This document shows positions 1 through 5,374 of a DNA stretch of 5,374 nucleotides, in pieces; the first letter of the stretch is position 1, and the number at the start of each line of letters is the position of its first letter. The notes below the pieces were generated by a model that made no database searches, was not told where the DNA came from, and worked only from the letters and a program-made list of their open reading frames with translations. Position numbers and translations under genes: made by a program. The stretch is from Cytophagaceae bacterium (GTDB lineage: Bacteria; Bacteroidota; Bacteroidia; Cytophagales; Spirosomataceae): positions 1-5,374 of the forward strand of contig CANIYB010000176.1 of assembly GCA_947471105.1 (NCBI GenBank), in the 5' to 3' direction.

Positions 1-1301
1 GTCCGGCTCGAGATGGATACGCAACGCCCTGGCCCATTAATTATAAGGATATTGATCCGTGGTATTCCTATGTAGAAAATTTTGCAGGTATTTCCGGAAA
101 TAAAGATGGATTAGATTCCTTGCCTGATGGCGATTTCTTACCTGGCTACGAATTGACCTGTGTAGAAAAACACTTTCAAACGGAATTAAAAAAGCATTAT
201 AAAGACCGACATGTTATTTCCGCTCGTTGCGCCCATATTTCGGAGCCGCGCGAAATACATCTCCAACAGGGTAGAGGACGGTGTTTGAGCCGTAATTTAT
301 GCCAAAGAGGTTGTCCTTACGGAGGTTATTTTAGTTCAAATGCATCAACTTTACCTTGGGCGGCTAAAACAGGTAATTTGACATTGCGTCCAGATTCTAT
401 CGTAGAATCTGTGATATATGATGAAAAAAAGAAAAAGGCTGTAGGGGTTCGTGTGATCGATGCGCACACAAATGAAATGGTGGAGTATTACGCGAAAGTC
501 ATTTTTGTTACAGCGGCCGCATTAAATACCAATGCGATATTGTTGAATTCAAAATCAGATCGCTTCCCTAATGGGTTAGGCAACGATAGTGGGGTCTTAG
601 GTAAGTTTGTAGCTTTCCACAATTACAGGGCATCGATATCGGCTGAGTATGATGGATACTTTGACTTTAAGACGGAAGGCAGCAGGCCTACTTCAGGCTA
701 TATCCCGCGTTTCCGCAACTTATATAAACAAGAAACGAATTTCTTACGCGGATATGCCGCTGGAATGAGTGCTAGACGTGCCAATACCACTGATCGAGAT
801 TCCGTAGGCGAGAGCTTAAAGAACTCGCTGTTAAATCCCAAATGGACTAATTGGTCAGCAGGTTCTCACATGATGGGCGAAACAATTCCTAAGGAGACGA
901 ACAAAATCACATTAGATCCCATCAAAAAAGATGCGCATGGTTTACCGATCATGCACATGGATGTTTCTTATGATGACAATGATGATAAAATGGTGAAAGA
1001 TTTTATCGAGCAATTTACGGAGATGTATACCAAAGCTGGCTTTAAGAATATACGCTCTCGAGATTCCAAACAAGCGCCCGGTCTAGATATTCATGAAATG
1101 GGCGGTTGCCGTATGGGAAATGACCCTAAGACTTCGATGCTCAATAAATGGAATCAAATGCACGCAGTCAAAAATGTATTTGTCAGCGATGGGGCCAGTA
1201 TGACTTCCACGTCCACACAAAATCCCTCATTAACATACATGGCATTAACTGCTCGAGCCGTAGATTATGCAGTAAAAGAAATGAAAAAGGGCAATCTATA
1301 A
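1..1301 (+). CDS. GMC-family FAD-dependent oxidoreductase, C-terminal part (5' partial)
   Basis: The frame is open from the first complete codon at base 3 to TAA at 1299-1301, giving 432 residues. No start is chosen because reading is continuous from the window edge; family members are usually around 550-570 residues, so roughly 130 N-terminal residues, including the FAD-binding GxGxxG, should lie upstream. Visible signatures, numbered in this fragment: a cysteine-rich stretch (C94, C100, C104, followed by PYGG), the FAD-domain segment VTAAALNTNAILL at about 170-182, and the GMC C-terminal domain with HEMGGCRMG (H364) and TQNPSLT (N407), the usual His/Asn catalytic pair. The family oxidises alcohol or sugar hydroxyls and passes electrons via FAD; the wording is closest to gluconate 2-dehydrogenase-type large subunits, which often pair with a small Tat-exported subunit. 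The substrate cannot be read from sequence. Family is confident; gluconate as substrate is only a guess. Confidence 0.93.
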   Translation, partial: PARDGYATPWPINYKDIDPWYSYVENFAGISGNKDGLDSLPDGDFLPGYELTCVEKHFQTELKKHYKDRHVISARCAHISEPREIHLQQGRGRCLSRNLCQRGCPYGGYFSSNASTLPWAAKTGNLTLRPDSIVESVIYDEKKKKAVGVRVIDAHTNEMVEYYAKVIFVTAAALNTNAILLNSKSDRFPNGLGNDSGVLGKFVAFHNYRASISAEYDGYFDFKTEGSRPTSGYIPRFRNLYKQETNFLRGYAAGMSARRANTTDRDSVGESLKNSLLNPKWTNWSAGSHMMGETIPKETNKITLDPIKKDAHGLPIMHMDVSYDDNDDKMVKDFIEQFTEMYTKAGFKNIRSRDSKQAPGLDIHEMGGCRMGNDPKTSMLNKWNQMHAVKNVFVSDGASMTSTSTQNPSLTYMALTARAVDYAVKEMKKGNL

Positions 1302-1303
1302 TG
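1299..1303 (+). other. TAATG stop-start overlap coupling oxidoreductase and addB
   Basis: The oxidoreductase stop TAA (1299-1301) shares its last A with the ATG of the next gene (1301-1303). Such overlaps usually mean that a ribosome finishing the first gene can re-initiate on the second. A weak purine run (AAAAAGGG, 1284-1291) lies about nine bases before the ATG, inside the upstream gene. There is no room for a promoter between the genes, so co-transcription is likely unless a promoter lies within the oxidoreductase gene. Confidence 0.75.
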
Positions 1304-4225
1304 CAAACATTTTTAGGTAAAACAGCAGCACATATTTTTGGGGAGCATCCCATCGAAGAATTAAAAGATATTGCTATTGTGATGCCCTCGCAGCGTGGGG
1401 TACTTTACTTAAAAAAAGAGTTAGCTATTTTAGGAGATAGACCTTTTCTATCTCCTTCTTTTTTTACCATTGAGGAGTTTGCGCTCCAAATGACGGATTC
1501 TACTTTAATTGACCCCATTCACTTGTTGCTAGAGGCTTTTGCGTGTTTTAAGCAGGTGGATGAACAAGTCAATTTTGATCGTTTTATTTCTTGGGGCCAA
1601 TTAATGCTTAAAGATTTTGAAACGTTGGATATGTATTTGGTCGATCCATACCAAATATTTTCCTTTTTGTCTGAAGTGAAATCCATCGAGCGATGGGGAA
1701 AAGAATATGGGGAAGAGAATCCAGAGAAATTTATTACCCCACATACTACCTCCTATTTTAAATTATTTGATCATTTACTAGAGGTGTATATTCGTTTGCA
1801 TGCCAACCTAAACGCTAAGGGTTCTGTGTATCGAGGGATGGCCTATCGGAAATTAGCCGATTCCTTAGCCGCTGGGAAAGCTTTACCCAAGACGTTTAAA
1901 AAAATATATTTTGTGGGCTTTAATGCACTTTCTAAGGGAGAGGAAGAGATCATTCGTTTGTTGATTAAAAATGGAATGGCTCAGACGCTTTGGGATGCGG
2001 ATGCTTATTATGTGGATAATACGTTTCACCGAGCAGGTACTTGGCTGAAAAAATATTCGGATAGCTCTACCAATGAATTTTTATCGCGAGGACCATTCCA
2101 ATGGAAAACGTCAGATTTATTGGACAAGCCCAAGCGAGTAGAAATTTTAGGATTAGCAAATCCCAGTGCTCAGGTGTTTGTCGCCATGGATATTATACGT
2201 AAATGGCAACAAGAATATGGAACAGAGGAGCAAGTGGCGCTTGTGTTAGCGGATGAATCGTTATTAGACCAAGTGATGTTATATGTGGGGGAGTTTAAGG
2301 AACGGCTAAACATCACCATGGGATATTCATTGAAAAAGACACAAGTATTTTCCTTGGTTAATTTGTGGTGGAATTTGCAAAAACAGTCGGTTCAAGGGAA
2401 ATTTTCTGTTTCAACCTTCAAATCAGTTTGCTCACATGGATTAATCGATGTATACATCCAGCAGAAAAGCAAGGTTCAAAAGCGAGATTTCAAAAAGGAT
2501 TTAAATGAATTGTACTCAAAGACCGATTTGTATGTTGGTTCCGATAAGATTTCAGCATTAGCTTCAGAACTACCTGTTTTAAAATACTTGTTTGCTCCTA
2601 GTTTTACGTCCTTTGTGGATATTTTGAAATACCAAGAAACCTTATTGGAATTAATCTTAAAGAGCATTCCAGACCAAGCATGGGATGAGGAAGCGGAAGC
2701 CGTAAAACAAGCATTGGCGGTTATAGAGTCTTTATTGAAATCTTTTGAAGCAGATGATTTTGTGTCGATTGCTAGTGGAAAAATATTGTTGACCCAATTG
2801 TTATCCCAACAAAAATTGACTTTTGTGGGAGCTGAAAATCGTAGTCTGCATGTGATGGGTTTGCTCGAGACGCGGACTTTGGATTTTGACCGAGTGATTA
2901 TTTTGTCCATGAATGAAGGAAGTTTGCCCGGAACGAGAAAGCGTGAAAGTTTGATTCCTTTAGATATAGCCAATATGGCTCATTTTTCGTTGCCAACATT
3001 CACCCAGGCAGATGCGGTAGCTTCATACCATTTCTATAGGCTTTTACAAAGGCCTCGAGAGGTTGTTTTATGTTATGTTCAGTCATCCGATAAATCGGGG
3101 GTAAAGGAGATGAGTCGATTTATTAAGCAAATCAAGCACGATTGGAAACGAAAAAACCCATTGATTGAGATTCATGAACCTTGGATCGAGTTTTCGGCCA
3201 ATGAGGCTGATTTTGAGCGAAATGATGGATCTGTTGAAAAGTCACCTGCCATCCTTGATAAAATTAAAGGAAAACTAGCAAGCTCGGGGCTTTCGACTTC
3301 GGCATTGACGATGTTTTCCACCTGTAGTCTTAAATATTTCTATGCTCAAATATTGGGCATGCGCAAGGAAAAGCAATTAGAAGATGAGTTAGGTGCGGAT
3401 GTGTTTGGTACTTGGGTACATAAAGTTTTGGAAATAGTCGACAAGGAGGTTGTAGAAAATTACAATGGGGTATATGATCGGGTCAATTTAGCGGAGGTTG
3501 TTTCTGGTTTAGATGGGTATCTAGAAAAAGCAATGAAGTCCATTCAAGAAAAAGAAGGTGTCTTTGAACTAGAGAAGGGATTTAATTTTGTGCTCAAAGA
3601 AGTCGCTAAAACATTGTTGGAGTCCTATTATTCAAAATCTAACTTTTCGAAAAATACTCAAATAATTGATTTAGAATCCACGTTGACCACAAACCTAAAG
3701 GTTCTGTGGGGCCAAGAACTCCTCGATGTAAAAGTCACCGGAAGGATCGATCGATTGGATGTATTGGACAACCGTGAAATTCGTATTATTGATTATAAAA
3801 CAGGCAAAGTGGAGAGATCGGAGTTAAAATCAGGTGAATTGGGTTTGCGAAATTCAATTTTGTCGGGCGAATTAAAACCTAAAATACTCCAACTCTGGTT
3901 ATATAAATTTTTGTTGGCCTCCGAACTAGTACATGCTTCTCCTGAAAATGAACAAGTTTTGGCAGGATTAAGCCTTCAGTCACATTCCATCAAGCCAGGA
4001 ATTATCTCCTTTAGAAATTTAAAGGAAGGAGTCTTAAGCGATGAAGAGCATGATTTATGGTTTGAATCCGGGCCTAATTGGGATCAATTCTTACAGGATT
4101 CTCAAGAGGTAATACAAGGTTGGGTTCATCAGATTTTAGACGTAAATACGAAGTTTGAAAAAACGAAAGAAGTTTCAGATTGCCAGTATTGTGATTTTAA
4201 GGTGATATGCCAACGGGAATTGTAG
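1301..4225 (+). CDS. addB: AddB-like PD-(D/E)XK nuclease / helicase-like recombination protein
   Basis: Complete, 974 residues, stop TAG. The start at 1301 is preferred over the in-frame ATG at 1148: the 51 extra residues would only re-read the conserved end of the oxidoreductase in another frame, while MQTFLGKTAA leads straight into the family's N-terminus. Helicase-like region: residues 24-41 (IAIVMPSQRGVLYLKKEL) resemble the conserved motif after the Walker A position, but no GxxGxGK[ST] is seen. A later helicase-like motif is MNEGSLP (537-543). The C-terminal RecB-type nuclease domain has GTWVH (H707), GRIDRLD (D817, D820) and IDYKTGK (D831, K833). C675 (STCSLKYF) together with C961, C964 and C970 at the extreme C-terminus match the spacing of the AddB 4Fe-4S cluster. 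Known AddAB complexes process double-strand DNA ends for RecA-dependent repair in the cytoplasm. No addA is visible in the window. The AddB-like family is confident; orthology with classical AddB is less so. Confidence 0.9.
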   Translation: MQTFLGKTAAHIFGEHPIEELKDIAIVMPSQRGVLYLKKELAILGDRPFLSPSFFTIEEFALQMTDSTLIDPIHLLLEAFACFKQVDEQVNFDRFISWGQLMLKDFETLDMYLVDPYQIFSFLSEVKSIERWGKEYGEENPEKFITPHTTSYFKLFDHLLEVYIRLHANLNAKGSVYRGMAYRKLADSLAAGKALPKTFKKIYFVGFNALSKGEEEIIRLLIKNGMAQTLWDADAYYVDNTFHRAGTWLKKYSDSSTNEFLSRGPFQWKTSDLLDKPKRVEILGLANPSAQVFVAMDIIRKWQQEYGTEEQVALVLADESLLDQVMLYVGEFKERLNITMGYSLKKTQVFSLVNLWWNLQKQSVQGKFSVSTFKSVCSHGLIDVYIQQKSKVQKRDFKKDLNELYSKTDLYVGSDKISALASELPVLKYLFAPSFTSFVDILKYQETLLELILKSIPDQAWDEEAEAVKQALAVIESLLKSFEADDFVSIASGKILLTQLLSQQKLTFVGAENRSLHVMGLLETRTLDFDRVIILSMNEGSLPGTRKRESLIPLDIANMAHFSLPTFTQADAVASYHFYRLLQRPREVVLCYVQSSDKSGVKEMSRFIKQIKHDWKRKNPLIEIHEPWIEFSANEADFERNDGSVEKSPAILDKIKGKLASSGLSTSALTMFSTCSLKYFYAQILGMRKEKQLEDELGADVFGTWVHKVLEIVDKEVVENYNGVYDRVNLAEVVSGLDGYLEKAMKSIQEKEGVFELEKGFNFVLKEVAKTLLESYYSKSNFSKNTQIIDLESTLTTNLKVLWGQELLDVKVTGRIDRLDVLDNREIRIIDYKTGKVERSELKSGELGLRNSILSGELKPKILQLWLYKFLLASELVHASPENEQVLAGLSLQSHSIKPGIISFRNLKEGVLSDEEHDLWFESGPNWDQFLQDSQEVIQGWVHQILDVNTKFEKTKEVSDCQYCDFKVICQREL

Positions 4226-4287
4226 GATTGTTCCTATATAAAACGCTTAAAAAGAATTAATTTTGCCTCACAATAAATTTTATCAAA
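4226..4287 (+). promoter_or_regulatory. Intergenic gap with putative Bacteroidota promoter for SCP2-mnmE
   Basis: This is the only real gap between genes in the window. TAATTTTG at 4258-4265 is an exact match to the Bacteroidota -7 consensus TAnnTTTG, which would place the transcript start near 4270-4273 and leave a short leader. The upstream -33 element is weak: the nearest TTG, at 4228-4230, is 27 bases away, longer than the usual spacing of about 19-21. The ATG at 4288 is preceded by an A/T-rich stretch (ATTTTATCAAA) without Shine-Dalgarno sequence, as is common in Bacteroidota. I see no hairpin followed by a T-run that could end the addB transcript, so read-through is possible. Confidence 0.45.
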
Positions 4288-4572
4288 ATGACATTTCAAG
4301 AAATCAACGACAAAATTGTTTCATTAGCTGCTCAAAAAGGAGGCCAAGGGGTTTCTTTTAAATTTGCATTTCCTTCAGGTATCATCGTTGTAACCGGTGA
4401 GGGCCAAGTAACCAATGAAAATTTAGATACCGATTGCACGATCGCCACCTCTGAAGAGACTTTTACAGCTATTTTAAATGGCGAATTAAATTCCATGATG
4501 GCAGTTATGACTGGAAAAGTAAAGATATCGGGCGACATGACCGTCGCAATGAAATTGACGAATTTGATCTAA
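4288..4572 (+). CDS. Stand-alone SCP2 sterol-binding-like domain protein
   Basis: Complete, 94 residues, ATG to TAA. The whole protein is one SCP2 domain: an N-terminal helix (about 2-17), beta strands (21-41), then the most typical part at 49-90, with TDCTIATSEETF, an LNGELNSMMAVMTGK helix and KISGDMTVAMKL. There is no signal peptide, membrane segment or fused domain, so a cytoplasmic protein is expected. SCP2 folds have a hydrophobic tunnel that binds fatty acyl chains, sterols or other lipids; bacteria rarely make sterols, so fatty acid or acyl-CoA binding is more plausible, but the ligand and role are unknown. The ATG at 4288 is the sensible start because the domain begins directly there and nothing upstream in frame looks coding. 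Only three bases separate it from mnmE, suggesting co-transcription. Family is confident; function is open. Confidence 0.9.
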   Translation: MTFQEINDKIVSLAAQKGGQGVSFKFAFPSGIIVVTGEGQVTNENLDTDCTIATSEETFTAILNGELNSMMAVMTGKVKISGDMTVAMKLTNLI

Positions 4573-4575
4573 TCG

Positions 4576-5374
4576 ATGGACTTTAAAGACACCATCGTTG
4601 CATTAGCGACACCGGCTGGCGTAGGAGCTATTGGGGTCATACGGCTTTCAGGAGATCGAGCGATCGAAATTGTGAATGAAGTATTTCAACCGAAGGACTT
4701 ATCCATTCAGACTTCTCATACCCTTCATTATGGTCGGATTGAGTCAGCAGGTCGCGTGTATGACGAGGTAGTCGTTAGTTTATATATTGCCCCAAAATCA
4801 TATACCAAAGAACATGTCGTGGAGATTTCATGCCACGGTTCTCCTTTTATTCAAGAAAGTTTAATCCGATTATTCACCGAAAAAGGGGCTCGGTTTGCGC
4901 GCCCTGGCGAGTTTACCCAACGCGCATTTTTGAACGGAGCGTTTGATCTTGCTCAGGCGGAGGCAGTTGCTGATGTCATTGCGGCAGATTCGGCGGCTGC
5001 ACAGTCGGCGGCATTGCACCAATTAAGAGGTGGATTTTCCAAAGAATTAGCCGCTTTACGAGAGGAGTTAATTCATTTTGCTTCTTTAATCGAACTGGAG
5101 CTTGATTTTGGTGAAGAGGATGTGGAGTTTGCTGACCGTAAAGATTTGGAAGCTCTTGTCATCCAATTGCTAGATCATGTTCGCCCACTGGTGGAAAGTT
5201 TTCGGACGGGAAATGCGATCAAGAATGGCGTGGCGACTGTTATTGTTGGTAAACCTAATGCTGGTAAGTCGACCTTATTAAATGCCTTATTAAATGAGGA
5301 CCGTGCCATTGTTTCTGAAATTGCCGGAACCACTCGCGATAGTTTAGAGGACGAATGGACTTTAGGGGGCATTA
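4576..5374 (+). CDS. mnmE: tRNA modification GTPase MnmE, N-terminal part (3' partial)
   Basis: Open from ATG at 4576 to the window end: 266 codons of a protein usually about 455-465 residues long. MnmE works with MnmG (GidA) to add an aminomethyl-type group at C5 of the wobble uridine in certain tRNAs, using a tetrahydrofolate derivative, FAD/NADH and GTP hydrolysis. The N-terminal folate-binding domain begins at once with MDFKDTIVALATPAGVGAIG, which fixes the start, and continues through ISCHGSP (C86) and ARPGEFTQRAFLNG (108-121). The helical domain starts around DLAQAEAVADVI (124-135) and includes ELDFGEEDVEF. The G domain, inserted in the helical domain, shows the P-loop GKPNAGKS (225-232) and the switch-I/G2 motif IAGTTRD (249-255). 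The G3 DTAG, G4 and the C-terminal CxGK motif lie beyond the window. No frameshift or missing key residue is seen. It starts three bases after the SCP2 gene, without a Shine-Dalgarno sequence, so it probably depends on that gene's transcript. Confidence 0.97.
   Translation, partial: MDFKDTIVALATPAGVGAIGVIRLSGDRAIEIVNEVFQPKDLSIQTSHTLHYGRIESAGRVYDEVVVSLYIAPKSYTKEHVVEISCHGSPFIQESLIRLFTEKGARFARPGEFTQRAFLNGAFDLAQAEAVADVIAADSAAAQSAALHQLRGGFSKELAALREELIHFASLIELELDFGEEDVEFADRKDLEALVIQLLDHVRPLVESFRTGNAIKNGVATVIVGKPNAGKSTLLNALLNEDRAIVSEIAGTTRDSLEDEWTLGGI

Noticed and set aside
120..122. TTG at 120 as a possible start for the oxidoreductase.
   Set aside because: The frame is open and protein-like (PARDGYATPWPINYKDIDPW) back to base 3, so the codon is an internal leucine.
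425..431. A AAA AAG heptamer in phase for -1 frameshifting within the oxidoreductase gene.
   Set aside because: It encodes a Lys-rich loop (DEKKKKAVG), the zero frame continues for hundreds of conserved residues, and no clear downstream stem or upstream stimulator was seen.
1148..1300. In-frame N-terminal extension of the AddB-like protein by 51 residues from the ATG at 1148.
   Set aside because: It overlaps the highly conserved GMC C-terminus in another frame and its residues resemble no family N-terminus; the ATG at 1301 gives the expected beginning.
2476..2973. Antisense open frame of 165 codons inside addB.
   Set aside because: Low-complexity Ser/Lys-rich product with no recognisable domain, fully opposite a well-supported gene; a reading-frame shadow.
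4226..4257. Rho-independent terminator after addB.
   Set aside because: No stable GC-rich inverted repeat followed by a T-run can be found in this AT-rich stretch.
4332..4538. Antisense open frame inside the SCP2 gene.
   Set aside because: Short, no domain, lies wholly opposite conserved SCP2 coding sequence.
5175..5372. Antisense open frame inside mnmE.
   Set aside because: Opposite the conserved G domain of mnmE; the product has no recognisable family.
1..5374. A new defence system, mobile element, CRISPR array or RNA gene.
   Set aside because: The window is almost fully occupied by four recognisable chromosomal genes; no direct-repeat array, transposase, integrase, inverted-repeat ends or tRNA/rRNA-like sequence was seen. 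A nuclease gene next to other genes is not enough, because its motifs place it in the AddB repair family.

Overview
This window carries ordinary chromosomal genes, all on the + strand. The organism is most likely a member of the Bacteroidota, possibly Cytophagales-like (the order is a guess). The support is: start codons preceded by A-rich stretches rather than strong Shine-Dalgarno sequences, a TAnnTTTG promoter-like element, moderately AT-rich codon use, and proteins whose wording resembles Bacteroidota family members (an AddB-like nuclease without Walker A, a gluconate-dehydrogenase-type GMC flavoprotein, a stand-alone SCP2 domain).

Layout: (1) 1-1301 is the C-terminal part of a GMC-family FAD oxidoreductase; its N-terminus and promoter lie before the window. 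(2) 1301-4225 is a complete 974-residue AddB-like protein with a RecB-type PD-(D/E)XK nuclease domain and four cysteines placed as in the AddB iron-sulfur cluster. Its ATG shares one base with the stop of the oxidoreductase gene (TAATG). (3) 4226-4287 is the only intergenic gap; it holds a plausible Bacteroidota -7 promoter element and no recognisable terminator hairpin. (4) 4288-4572 encodes a 94-residue stand-alone SCP2 (sterol carrier protein 2-like) domain. (5) 4576 to the window end is the first 266 codons of mnmE, the tRNA-modifying GTPase, cut just after its G2 motif; only three bases separate it from the SCP2 gene.

The genes do not form an obvious single pathway: sugar/alcohol oxidation, double-strand break processing, possible lipid binding, and tRNA wobble-uridine modification. 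They look like two tightly packed transcription units, oxidoreductase-addB and SCP2-mnmE, perhaps with read-through between them. I found no mobile element, CRISPR array, RNA gene, long repeat or convincing new system. The points most worth a second look are the cysteine triad in the oxidoreductase, the overlap of that gene with addB, the apparent lack of Walker A (and of a neighbouring addA) for the AddB-like protein, and the tight SCP2-mnmE linkage.
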